Source: Gamarada debralockiae (taxonomy: Eukaryota; Ascomycota; Leotiomycetes; Helotiales; Hyphodiscaceae). Taken from it: DNA of 20,679 nucleotides. Made by a program: the position numbers and the translations under genes. Below the pieces are notes generated by a model. The model did no database searches, was not told where the DNA came from, and saw only the letters and a list, made by a program, of their open reading frames with translations. The stretch spans positions 1 through 20,679 of the forward strand of contig NXFV01000713.1 of assembly GCA_002803225.1 (NCBI GenBank). Direction: 5' to 3'. Every line of letters starts with the position of its first letter. Position 1 is the first letter of the stretch. This document shows positions 7,872 through 18,131 of this stretch, in pieces.

Positions 7872-10211
7872 ATGTTATCATCCTCAGCATCACGGTCACG
7901 GGCAATCCCCCGTGCCCTCCTCCTAATCTCAAATGCCCGCTACAGCCGTCTCAACTCAACAGCCAGCTCCCAATCCACGCCCATTACCTCCGTCCTCATA
8001 GCCAACCGTGGTGAGATTGCCCTTCGAGTGGGACGAACAGCTTCTGCGCTCGGCGTACGCTGCACAACGATCTACACCGATCCTGATGCAGCATCACAAC
8101 ATGCGCTCTCAAGTCCCTTCGCCGTCAATCTCGGCGCCCCTAACGCGTACCTCGATGGGGAACGAATAATATCTGTTGCAAAGGAGCAAGGCTGCGAGGC
8201 TTTACATCCAGGTTATGGGTTCTTGAGCGAGAATTCGGCGTTTGCGAGACGATGTGTGGAGGAGGGGTTGGTGTTTATTGGACCTCCGTGGAAAGCTATT
8301 GAGGCTATGGGGAACAAGTCGAGGAGCAAAGATATCATGATTAAAGCTGGTGTGCCATGTATACCTGGGTACCATGGAACGAATCAAGAGCCCGAATACT
8401 TGTTGGAGGAAGCGAAGAAGATTGGGTTCCCAGTCATGGTGAAGGCTGTCAAGGGAGGGGGTGGAAAGGGCATGCGAATTGCTCTGAATGAGGCAGAATT
8501 CTTGGATAAGTTGGAGAGTGCAAAGAGTGAGGGAAGGAACTCCTTTGGGGATGATGAAATGCTGGTCGAGAAATACATTGCGACTCCAAGACACATTGAG
8601 GTACAGATATTTGCAGACAAGCACGGTAATGCGGTGGCATTGGGGGAGAGGGATTGCAGTTTACAACGAAGACATCAAAAGATTTTGGAGGAGGCACCGG
8701 CACCAAACCTCGCGGAGGATATAAGACAAGATTTATGGGAGAAAGCCAGAGCTGCTGCTTTGGCGGTTGGGTATGAAGGTGCTGGCACCGTTGAATGTAG
8801 GGCCTGGAATCTCCAATTTAAGTATGTTACTGACTGTTCTCAGTTATCTTTGATAACGACACCAACGAGTTCTTTTTCATGGAAATGAACACTAGACTTC
8901 AGGTCGAGCACCCGGTGACGGAAGAAATTACTGGGGAAGATCTCGTCTCATGGCAATTCAAAGTTGCTGCCGGCGAGCCACTACCCCTGGATCAAGAAAC
9001 CATCGCCCAAAGAATATCAGAACGCGGCTGGGCTATAGAAGCTCGAATATACGCCGAGAACCCCAACCAGAATTTCATGCCCGATTCCGGGAAGCTCATC
9101 CATCTGCGGACACCCCAAATATCAGACAGCGTACGTATCGACGCTGGATTCATCGAAGGCGATACAGTTTCCTCGGCATATGATGGAATGATAGCGAAAC
9201 TTATTGTGAGCGGACCCACGAGGGAAGTGACTATCAGAAAGCTGCATGCTGCGTTGCAGGACTACGAGGTGGTTGGACTGAGCACCAATATTGAGTTTTT
9301 GAAGAAGATTTGCAAGAGTCCGGCTTTTATCAAGGGAGATGTGGAGACTGGGTATATTCAAAAATATCACGATGAGCTCTTCGCTGAAGAAGAAATCGAG
9401 CCAGAGACTTTTGCGCAGGCTGCATTGGGTCTCCTGTCGAAGGAGCTGTTCGGAACAGCTTCGACCACCATTCTTGGACCTCATGGTACTGCCATTGGAT
9501 TTGGTGCAAGCAGCCAACGCCAATTTAGCTTCCTTGGGTTGAGCTCTGGAGCAGAAGCTGAACCGGTCAATGTGAGCATCAACCAGTCTGGCCGGAACCT
9601 GTTCGATATAGAGGTGAAAGGAGCGGGTCTCAATGAATCTTATGCAAATGTAGTATGCGAGCCTCGATCACCGTCGATATCAACTTTCTTCCCTCATACG
9701 CGGATTGAGAGCATCATTATCACTGAAGGTGATAAGCTTACTCTCTTCCAACGTGGGAAACAGAGCCAATTGATGCTCGTGAAGCCGAGTTGGTTTGAGA
9801 AAGCTTTAGGATTGAAGGATGTTGCAAATAGTGTTTTGGCGCCTATGCCATGCAAGGTGCTAAGGAATGAAGTCAAGGAAGGGGATGAGGTTGAGAAAGA
9901 CCAGGCGCTGGTTGTGTGAGTCTTCTCTGTTCAGCGTATCAAAAATTCGATCTGCTGACATCTCTTTCCAGGATTGAAAGCATGAAGATGGAGACAGTGA
10001 TTCGATCACCACAAAAAGGCGTTATTGCTAAATTGGTCCACAAGGAAGGGGTATACCTCCCATCTCTGCTTTGTGGAAGAACTGTGCTGATTGTTTATTA
10101 GGACATTTGCAAAGCAGGAACTGTACTTGTGCTGTTTGAAGAGGTCAGTCAACCACTCAGGTCTGAGGGAAGAAGTTCAACGCAGCTAACACAAAGCAGC
10201 AGAAGGAATGA
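7872..10211 (+). CDS. mccA: 3-methylcrotonyl-CoA carboxylase, biotinylated alpha subunit (mitochondrial)
   Basis: Five exons: 7872-8796, 8844-9915, 9972-10050, 10102-10143, and a last one from 10197 or 10200 to 10211 (two tandem CAG acceptors give 710 or 709 residues). It carboxylates biotin and, with the beta subunit, converts 3-methylcrotonyl-CoA to 3-methylglutaconyl-CoA in leucine breakdown. Residues 1-30 are Ser/Arg-rich, as in a mitochondrial presequence. The biotin carboxylase domain starts VLIANRGEIALRV (41-53). The ATP-binding glycine loop is KGGGGKGMRI (194-203), and active-site motifs include ERDCSLQRRHQK (259-270) and MEMNTRLQVEHP (321-332). The biotinyl lysine is Lys671 in ESMKMET, split from the rest of the domain by introns. 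MKM preceded by Glu-Ser, the lack of a carboxyltransferase domain and the length favour MCC alpha over pyruvate or acetyl-CoA carboxylase. The beta subunit is not in the window. Confidence 0.93.
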
Positions 10212-10517
10212 AGACAGCACTGAAGTTGAACATGACTTGAGCCTTTATGAGGGAATGCCTCTACGACTGCACAATACTAAATGTTGACGAGATTCATGTT
10301 TTAAAACTCTTCGGCAACGAAGCCTATGGGCTAGGGCACATTTCTCGGACAAGAATGGAAGATCGTTTCCTCTGCATCACGATCGCGAGTATTTGATATT
10401 AAAGAGGGTTATGCTTTTGTAAGCAAAGTATAGAGCTACTTGTCCCTAATAGAATCCTAGCAAGGCAGTTCGTCAAGTCATCGCGCCGTTCACCAATCGT
10501 CTTTATTTCCACAACCG
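10212..10517. other. Convergent intergenic region
   Basis: Holds the 3' ends of the MCC alpha (+) and hydrate epimerase (-) genes. AT-rich with no clear gene or RNA; presumably overlapping 3' untranslated regions. Confidence 0.5.
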
Positions 10518-11689
10518 CTACAATTTCTCCCCATTGCTTCCTACCTCAACAACCTGATCAATACCCTCATATGCCGGCAAGAATAAATCATATTTCTCCG
10601 CAATATCAGGACTCACAAACCTACATACGATATCAGCCCAATCCCACGCTCCCATCCAAGTCCCCAAAATTCCAACCACCCAAATCCTTAGACAAAATGG
10701 AACAAACTCACCTCCCGCCAATAAAATGCCTCCCTTTAAAATACTTAACCAACGGTTTCGGCGCAGTCAAGCTAACCAGCACTTCAGGCATGAAATTCGC
10801 ACCTGGTCCCGAAGAAGGAGGCCCAGACTCAATGTTCCACGATGATGGTGCGTCGACGGACGTCACAGGGATTTTGGTCTCTTCGAGAGCGCGGATTACG
10901 GCTGGGAAGGGCTCGCGGACCTCGCCTGAGAAGGAGAAGCCTGGGTTTGTTTAGATTAGAGGGCTGGAATGGTTGAGAACGGAGATGAGGTGGGGAAAGG
11001 GAGGACCTACCGAAGATAGCGTCCACGATGTGGTCTGTTTCTTTCAGAGCAGTAGGGAAATCGTCTGTGAACAGGACAGAGAGGTTTCGGAGTTGAGTTG
11101 CTAGACGCTGTATCGTTTTCTGGTCAGTCAATCTTCCTTGAATCCTTGGCAGGAAGGAAAAGGTATCATGTGACATTCTATTCTACCCAGGTCCAGCTTC
11201 TAAAGGAATGAGAGATAGACGTGCCTGGTACAAATCATTCTTACTCTGCTTCGGGTAGTAAATCGTAGGCTTGTATCCATAATGCCAAAGGTGTCTCGCA
11301 GCAACGAGGCCATCGCCACCTATCATTCCTCAGCAATTATCCTCTTCCCTTACTCCCCTAACCCTCCCCCATGGCCGGCACTCAAAACTCACCATTATTA
11401 CCCGGTCCACAAGCAACCAAAACTCTCCTTCCTCGACTTGGAGGATGCACACGATACACTGTTGAACGTCAGATGAATTATTGGCGGAAAGAAGGAAAAC
11501 AGACCGGCTTGAGAAACGGAAAGTCCAGCAAGTTCCATGAGCTGATCAATAGAAAATGCGCCTATGGACATGAGATCTTTGTCCAGAGCTGCAGCATTTT
11601 TGGCGGAGAGAGTCTGGGGTTCTTGGTCAGCGTTGAGCTTGAGACGAGAGTATGGAAATAATGGGAATAGATCCCACCTTGAGCGCCAT
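10518..11689 (-). CDS. NAD(P)H-hydrate epimerase (YjeF N-terminal family)
   Basis: Seven exons on the minus strand: 11678-11689, 11505-11613, 11393-11458, 11225-11319, 11011-11107, 10712-10940, 10518-10620; 236 residues. The enzyme interconverts the R and S forms of damaged NAD(P)H hydrate so that the S-specific dehydratase can repair it. Diagnostic features are the N-terminal helix [13 protein letters not shown], the phosphate-binding loop GPGNNGGDG (58-66), [13 protein letters not shown], and the Asp of [11 protein letters not shown], followed by LVSLTAPKP and [13 protein letters not shown]. The loop GPGNNGGDG is itself interrupted by an intron after the first base of the second-last Gly-Gly pair. 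The first coding exon is only 12 bases (Met-Ala-Leu-Lys). Intron 4 (11108-11224) appears to use a GC donor (CAG|GCACGT); a canonical GT alternative would insert 11 residues. Length and domain order match single-domain fungal epimerases. Divergent from bS16m, 243 bases apart. Confidence 0.9.
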
Positions 11690-11932
11690 TATTGCGAGAG
11701 CACTCAATACTTATTTAAAACCAAAGACAGAAAGTTTCAATTAGATTGTGAAATTGAGATGAAATTGTTTCATTGAACTTGACAATCACCTGTTGTGAAA
11801 TTACATCACTTCTCCTCGCGAGCGGATTCCCGCTCCAAATCCCGCTCCGCTTCCCCCAGCTCCACAATTTCAAAAAGTCGCGAACCTCCATCTCGCAACT
11901 ATCTCACACGGCAACGTCCCAACACCAGTACA
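11690..11932. promoter_or_regulatory. Bidirectional promoter, hydrate epimerase (-) / bS16m (+)
   Basis: 243 bases between the two start codons, so both promoters must share it. The bS16m side has a pyrimidine-rich run (about 11805-11865), which is common before fungal transcription starts. No plus-strand ATG lies between 11763 and the bS16m start. Confidence 0.55.
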
Positions 11933-12536
11933 ATGGTCGTGAAGATAAGATTAGCACGCTTTGGGCGTCGCAAGGCTCCATTTTATAATATCGTTGTTGC
12001 GCAGGCGAGGTTTGTCTCCTCGACGACTAGATAGCAGGATAGTTTTGCTGACGATTTTGCATGCAGGAGCGCCAGGAATAGCAAGCCGATTGAAGTCCTA
12101 GGTGCGTATGGCTGAAGCCCCGATTGAGACTGGATAATGGGCAATGGATGGTAGAGGGTGTGATTGGGATATTGGCACAAGAGAGAAGGATTGAGAGGAC
12201 GAGAGCTGATGGAGATATTCACAGGGACCTATGACCCAATACCCAAACCGCCGACAGACGGAGAAGGAAAGCCGTTCAAAGACATTAAGCTGGACTCTGC
12301 AAGGGCGAAGTACTGGTTAGGAGTTGGTGCGCAGCCGAGTGATCCTGCGTGGAGGCTGCTATCGATGGTGAGCTGCTTGCTCGATATCTAGGAGATGGAG
12401 AGATGCTGATTGTAGTGGTTTACAGGCAGGATTATTAGAGCCGAAATATCGCCCTGCGCCTACGATACTCGGTTTGACGAAGAAGCAGAAGCAGCCGAAA
12501 CCACAGCCTACGGCGACGGCAACAGCAACGGCCTGA
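11933..12536 (+). CDS. MRPS16: Mitochondrial small-subunit ribosomal protein bS16m
   Basis: Four exons: 11933-12009, 12067-12101, 12225-12367, 12426-12536; 121 residues. It is a bacterial-type S16 protein of the mitochondrial 30S-like subunit. The start was chosen because the S16 signature begins at once: VKIRLARFGRRKAPFYNIVV (3-22), then RNSKPIEVLGTYDP, DSARAKYWLGVGAQPSDP and LLSMAGLLEP. These are the complete core of S16. Introns fall at AR|SARN, VL|GTYDP and SM|AGLLEP. No separate presequence is seen; the basic N-terminus of S16 probably serves as the import signal, which is inference. The tail (about 105-121) is Lys/Gln/Pro- and then Ala/Thr-rich (TATATATA-like residues) and lies outside the family core. 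Divergent from the epimerase; convergent with the amino acid transporter. Confidence 0.95.
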
Positions 12537-12843
12537 TGGGATGGACGAGCGAGGTGGAGTGTATATGGGCAATGGACCAGCGTGGTGATTGTATAAGGAC
12601 GATGTAGCATATGGAGGCGTTTTGATTCATAGCATCAAGGGATATGCAGAGGCGTTGGGAAACCTGTAGAATATAAAAAAGACTCTTTACCGTTGTATTC
12701 TATCCAATTCCATATATACACGATGTGTCTAGCTCTCGATCCACTGGCCAGCTCATAAATTGTCGTAGACCATGACTTTACCTTTGACTCCCCGAACGCC
12801 TTGCCCATGCTCTAATTCCCAAACCCCAAATGTCGAGATATAA
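12537..12843. other. Convergent intergenic region
   Basis: About 307 bases between the bS16m stop (+) and the transporter stop (-). An A-rich run (AATATAAAAAAGAC, about 12669-12682) could serve bS16m polyadenylation. Nothing else is recognisable. Confidence 0.45.
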
Positions 12844-14668
12844 TCAATGTGCTGGAGCCCCAGCGAAGCACAAATTCGTGCCTAAACAGAGGATCATGAT
12901 GAAGATCCCATAGATCGCAAGAGCCAGTGAAAGCTTCCTCAATATTGTCTTGCGCCAGGAACTCGACTTCACGCCTCCTTGATCTTCCTCATTCTCAGAT
13001 CCACTTTCATCGTCATCATCTTCCTTCGTTAACCGCTGGTGGTGTATCGATTCTGGAGCCGAAATCTTGTAATAGAACAAACCAGGTAGAATGAAGCTGA
13101 TACTCGTGCTTCCTGTGCTGCCAACGTACGCAAGCACTCTGTCGAGAGATGAGACGGTCATTGCTGCCGTATAACTGAGAATGATTATGGCCGTTGTGAT
13201 GATGGCGAATCGGAGCTCGCCAATGGTGTCGTTCCTAGCTCTTGGTGGAGCTGGTGCAGGCGCAAGAAGAGGCAAAGTTCTTGCAGGCGAGCTATTCGGA
13301 GAATGCGTAGCTGTCTTCATGCCGTTTGGTCGCCATTTTAAGACCGCATCGACAGAAGCTCTGCAAGGGTGGACTTGTAGAGGATAAGAGAACATGACGA
13401 GAATGACAATTGCGGCTTTGGCAATTGTCGAGGCGATTGAAGGGATATCTATAGAGATGTCAGCTACTTTCACGATTGCTATTATTAATGCACTTACACA
13501 TTCCCACTATATTTCCAGCAACGCCGTTTCCAAAAGATAGATAGCCAGTGATTGCGACTAGAATATAAACGCTAGCAGCAGAGCCAATACTTGCTGCAAC
13601 GACACTGGTAGTCCTAGAAGTACCGTGAGTAAGCAGAAAAATTAAGCAGGGTAGAAGAACGAACCTTTGAGGAGAATTGTCTTTAATTTCGTTCAAGATT
13701 GAGAACATCTGCTGAAGTCAGTGCCGTCATCCCTCACAACGATAATAATTCTCACATTCTGGTGGCATGTATATGCAAATACAATCACCGGGAAGCTCTG
13801 TAGCGTAGGAACAAGACCGCCCCATGTTATCACTCTGATCACACCCCTATCCGCCATCGTGTCTCCCTTCGCAAAGTGATAGACTACCAGTATGACGAGA
13901 TATCCGATTGATATTAGTGCCACAACGCTGGTATATTTCAAGGAGTCTAGACGTCGAAGGAACGAGAGGGGAATGACGACAAGCCTATTGTCGGTGTAAG
14001 CAAGGGCACGACGGTAGTTAGAAATGGATGATTCTCACATGAACACCGTAACCCAGAAATGTCTATCCACAAGGAACGGAACTGCATCAGCGCCCTCGTT
14101 GACGCCTCGGACAACACCTGGCATAAGGTCTCCAATGATAATCAAGTAGCTGACTCCAACACCGAAACATTTGATTGCAATAGCGGCATCGAATATGACC
14201 GCTGCGTTCGGGTATGTAATTTGGGACAAGGCGAAGAAAGAGGAAGTACCACGTTCGAGGTATCGCGCGCATCGAGATTGAAGATATAACCCAAAGGCTG
14301 CCGTTAACCCTGACCATAATATAACGAATATTCCCAGTAATATACCCATATGCGACATGGCCAGAGGCATCGCCAGCGTTCCAGCCCCGATAACTATTGA
14401 GCCAGTCAGCAATGAAAGGTGGTGGAGAGGTGGTGGAGAGGTGGCCGAGGGAACGTACTGGTGTTAACCAAATTGACATTGCTACTTATCCAAGAAGCCT
14501 GCCCAGGATAATTCTGATCCTTAATAGATCTATTTCGTCTCCTACAATATATCCTATCAGCCTAGAGCTCGCTCTCCCTCCAGCCATCCGTTTGGAGCGC
14601 TACCTTCTTCCCCTTGACGCATCCGACGTGTTCCCACTCGCGCCTCCAATAGCAGAGTATCCAGCCAT
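12844..14668 (-). CDS. Vacuolar amino acid transporter, AVT5/AVT6-like (AAAP family)
   Basis: Seven exons on the minus strand: 14604-14668, 14459-14541, 14039-14393, 13756-13984, 13665-13708, 13498-13613, 12844-13448; 498 residues with all phases consistent. It is a proton-coupled amino acid/auxin permease-family carrier, related to yeast AVT5-7 that act at the vacuole. After a hydrophilic N-terminal tail of about 40 residues, the first membrane segment carries the family hallmark NLVNTIIGAGTLAMPLAMSH (46-65). Later signatures are CFGVGVSYLIIIGDLMP, QSFPVIVFAYTCHQN, MFSILNEIKDNS and FSYPLQVHPCR. About ten to eleven hydrophobic segments are visible. A Pro/Ala-rich loop (around SSPARTLPLLAPAPAPP) and an acidic loop (KEDDDDESGSENEED) precede the last membrane segment and are probably cytosolic regulatory regions. 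The substrate cannot be read from the sequence. Divergent from the dynactin gene. Confidence 0.9.
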
Positions 14669-15091
14669 CTCAGCGATTCAATTATATCCTCTCCTGGTAG
14701 TTGAGAGAGGGAGACGGTCGACGATTCGCTGATACGAGTTGAGGACAGATACGTTGTGACCTTGGGTCAGATCCTTTTGCGCACAAGTCTTCAGGTCGTT
14801 GGCAGAACGATCATGCTGCGCAAGGCCTTGCTTTCTTCGTCAGAGAGAGGTGAATCGGGTTTTTCGTCTGATCTGATTTTAAGGACCTCCAAAAACGGGG
14901 CTGTTCCGTGCTAGTTGGATTATTGCAGAGAAGCGTGGACATTCCATTTGACTTCAGTTCCAACGCAAAAGTGGATACGGTACGATGTAGGCGCTAAATT
15001 AAGCCACAATTCAGCCTTATGATCTGTCGCCAAATGGGGCCTCAATTTCTATTTCTACGGTTCAGGGGATCGAGTGCTAGAGTGTGGGAAA
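14669..15091. promoter_or_regulatory. Divergent promoter region, AVT transporter (-) / dynactin p24 (+)
   Basis: 423 bases between start codons. Unlike the SHO1 upstream region it contains ordinary plus-strand ATGs (for example near 14813, 15020 and 15033), so at least these lie outside or early in the plus-strand leader. No specific operator was identified. Confidence 0.45.
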
Positions 15092-15773
15092 ATGATGGCG
15101 ATGGATAATACGTTCGACAAGACGGCTTTGGAAACGATTGATTTGCTGGAAGCAAGGCTGAAGAGGATTGAGTACGCGGTGTGTGGGCACGTCGATGAGG
15201 CTACTATTTCGTCCGACAAAGAGACAGAGAACGCTGCCGAACGACTGAAGGAATTGGAACATTCGCTGCACCAACTTGCTTCGAAATCGAGGGTCATTCA
15301 GGACCTTTTGAGATTACGTGAGTTTGCTGACTTATTTCTGTTGGGATTGTTGCTGATGGTTTATAGATTCAAGACATCCAGACCTCTTTCAATCCATAAG
15401 CCCAGAGGAACTCCCAACAACATTAGACACATCGAGTCTCCTTTCCATCGTCCTCGCATCAGCAAGTTCCTATCCCTCTACGGCATCACGCCTGACATCC
15501 ATCCTTGACGTGCCGGTCCCTCCCGCCGAGCTCTCCGCGCAACTCATTGATTTACATCCTCGAATTGCGAAGGTGGAGGCTCTTCAAGCAGCACAGAATG
15601 CGGACATAGCAGCATTGAGAGAAAGGACTGCAGCGGTCATCCAACGATGGTACACGGTTGATATTCTACGAGCTGGGGAAACTTGGGCGGAGTTAGAAGG
15701 GAGGATTGAGGGTGTTGAGCAGAAGGTGCGACGGGCTGCGTTAGCGAAACGGTTGGATGATGGTATGGCATGA
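15092..15773 (+). CDS. ro-10: Dynactin p24 subunit / nuclear distribution protein RO-10 homologue
   Basis: Two exons, 15092-15317 and 15367-15773, with a 49-base intron (GTGAGT...TATAG); 210 residues. It is the small p24 (DCTN3-type) subunit in the shoulder of the dynactin complex, which supports dynein-driven nuclear and vesicle movement. In Neurospora, loss of RO-10 gives ropy hyphae with clustered nuclei. Seen here: the N-terminal signature ALETIDLLEARLKRIEYAV, a long Glu/Lys-rich heptad stretch (about 40-80), a central SISPEELPTTLDTSSLLSIV segment, and a second coiled coil ending AELEGRIEGVEQKVRRAALA. Three in-frame ATGs lie close together (15092, 15095, 15101); the first is used, but 15101 would give a start nearer the conserved region. 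The assignment is by recalled family pattern, not alignment. Confidence 0.82.
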
Positions 15774-16816
15774 TGGATATCTACATTTCACGGTCAATGA
15801 GGAAGGGATATCGATGCTGTGCTATGAAATGCTGCTACGGAGGCTCGGGGCCAAGTGGACGTCCGGGGCAACGTCATTTGATGGAAACAAAATGTTGGAC
15901 AATTGGAAACATTCATGATACAGACGGTGACGTCCAACGATGTCACTCGCTCTTATCGGATGTATTTACAGGCTGCAGATGGAGATATGGCTCATCCGTT
16001 GCGGCGAAACAGCATGACCGGAGTCTAGGTGATCCGCGTCTCACATTCATGTGGGGGACGAAAAGGCAATTCGTCTGCGGGGTCCAAGCTTCAATCGAAT
16101 CTGTGTACCTGGGAACCTAAAATCTGATGGATTCAATACTTTTGTTTTCCATAGTGTGACTCTTTTGATACTCCTAAAACGGTTTTTGTACTGGATTGGG
16201 AACATTGAGGCTTTTTACGGCGTGCAGTGGGATCTTCTACCAGGATGGATGACGAAAGCGAAGATCGAGATTCTATCTTTACCTTCTCCAGATATTCGTG
16301 GTACTTCTGGGGGGTTAGAAAGCTTGATCGTGAGGTCTGATCATCAGGTGAAATTCGAATGTCGTTGCGGTCTGAATTTTTGAATGTTAGAAGGCTTGGT
16401 ACAGTACGTAAACGTTCATGCATATTCCCATTACAGTGTAGAAGTCTAAACACACAAGACTTTGTGCCTCGAGAACAGCAATGCACTCAGCACCTTAGTC
16501 TATCCTACCGTGCTCTACGAAGTAGAGTAGCACAACTTCTGGCATTCGCCACGTTTCCCAACTAACGTGGACATTTTGGGAGCACGAGCCTGAATAGAGT
16601 ATTGATCACTCCAGCGCCATCATCCAGCTCTATTCTGTATGGATTGAACCGAGTTTCCCGTCCATAACGTGCAGGAGTGCTCAAAAACCGCTACTTTTCT
16701 TGGAGAGAGGTATGCCCATTTGCACAGCCACTGTGGCGAGTACTTTTATATGCAGGTCGTGATTGGCTTCCTCAAAATTCCCTGTTTTGATCGGCTTTTT
16801 CGACAACGTGTCTATG
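15774..16816. other. Intergenic, no supported gene
   Basis: About 1 kb after the dynactin gene. Open frames on both strands (for example 16051-16383 + and 16133-16486 -) overlap one another, lack recognisable motifs and have no convincing splice sites. It may hold the dynactin 3' end and the distal SHO1 promoter. Confidence 0.5.
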
Positions 16817-18131
16817 GAGAATTGACCCCGCAGCGGAACGTCGTAAACTAGAACATTAGAAGTAGCCGATCATCAAAGAGAAAAGACCATAAAGAAGTCA
16901 AGGACCCTCTTCGAAGTTGATACTGGATTGAACGCCACCAAGTGCGCCATCGCCAGCATCAGCCACGACTCCGGCAATACGCACGATAAGCTCAAAGCAC
17001 AATCGCTTTACTTCAGACAAAGGGGTCGGATCCGAGCTTATTCGTAACGGCCGCCTTGCAGATTATCTGCATACATTGTTTGTCAGTTTGATAGGAACGG
17101 GTGGACGACTTCGAGATCGCATCGCCCATTCTTCTCCCACCGCCAATCGCATTCTTGAGGTACACCCTTAAGGCTTTTGGCAACGTGAAAGAAGAAAGTC
17201 GCAGACCTCCTCCAGCAAATCAAAACGCCCGCCCTCTCTCACAAATTTATTCCAACACTCACTGCTACTCCTGCGTCAGAGAAAGGTCCGTTCCTGAATA
17301 ATATTCTCGTCATCAGAAATCTCGGGGATAATTGCAGGCTGGGCAAGTTTGAAACGCCAAATTTTTCGAAAAGGAGACCATCTCGTGCCCCCTGGATCAA
17401 AGTCGGGAATTACCCAACCAAATTGAAGGTAAAGCTTCCCGCACTCCAGGCACAGAAACCAGCCCACTTGGAAAATTGGACCCGGATCCTAGAGATTTCG
17501 AAAGGACTCCTTTTATCCAAACAACAGCGTACGGATTGAGCACGACGAAAGAAAGGAATATACAAAATAACACGACCCCAGAGGATAATAGAATTCGATC
17601 AAACTCGAAGGCTGCATTTATCCGCGACCCCCAACTTCCTTACAGCCATCATCCCTTGGATCCTTTCGATCCTTTCTTTCAACACGCCCTTTACACCAAG
17701 CGACCACGAACGCATCGACCATCACACCATCACCCCCCGATTCTCCGCGTGTCGCTCAACGTCTCACATTCTCTTGCTACTGCGACCGACACACTCCTTC
17801 GAAATTTACCATCCTTTGGTCTTTTTTTGCCTTCCTCTGCAATCGTGCAGTCATCAGCTTCCTCTGGTTGCTGTTAATTCCGCTCTCCACGAGTCCAGCT
17901 TACTCTCTTCGCGAGTGACCAGGACTGTCGTGTTCAAGGAATTCAGCCACCTACAGCTGAAACGCCTCACAACCACTGAGCAATCATAACGACTTTTCTA
18001 CTGGCCTCTTACGTTTTTGTCTTCATACTCGATACCTCGACGATCGATTGAATCGACCTCGATCTTTGCGATAATAATTCCTACATAATACCCCTTTCGA
18101 AGAACGAACGGTTTCGACGTCGAGCTTCCTT
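16817..18131 (+). promoter_or_regulatory. ATG-free region upstream of SHO1, putative long 5' leader
   Basis: Reading every line of the plus strand, there is no ATG between the one at 16814-16816 and the first SHO1 ATG at 18132, that is 1,315 bases. The same stretch contains 23 CAT triplets, so ATGs occur at the normal rate on the minus strand. Pyrimidine-rich runs at about 17640-17880 and 17990-18130 are typical of fungal leaders. The asymmetry suggests that most of this DNA is transcribed in the SHO1 direction and scanned by ribosomes. The transcription start is not identified. Confidence 0.6.

Noticed and set aside
15074..15091. N-terminal extension of the dynactin p24 protein
   Set aside because: It would begin at GTG; fungal nuclear genes start at ATG, and three ATGs follow immediately.
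16898..17057. Minus-strand frame with protein-like residues (for example KRLCFELIVRIAGVVADAG)
   Set aside because: It has no ATG, no donor or acceptor in the correct phase nearby, and no recognised family. It overlaps the putative SHO1 leader. Probably chance.
17276..17470. Minus-strand frame with a CLEC cysteine pair and many aromatic residues
   Set aside because: It starts only from a non-ATG codon after a TAG, has no splice partner and no domain match that I recognise.
17476..17989. Plus-strand open frames just upstream of SHO1
   Set aside because: Both begin at TTG; there is no ATG in the whole stretch and the residues are low-complexity Pro/His/Ser, as expected of a leader.
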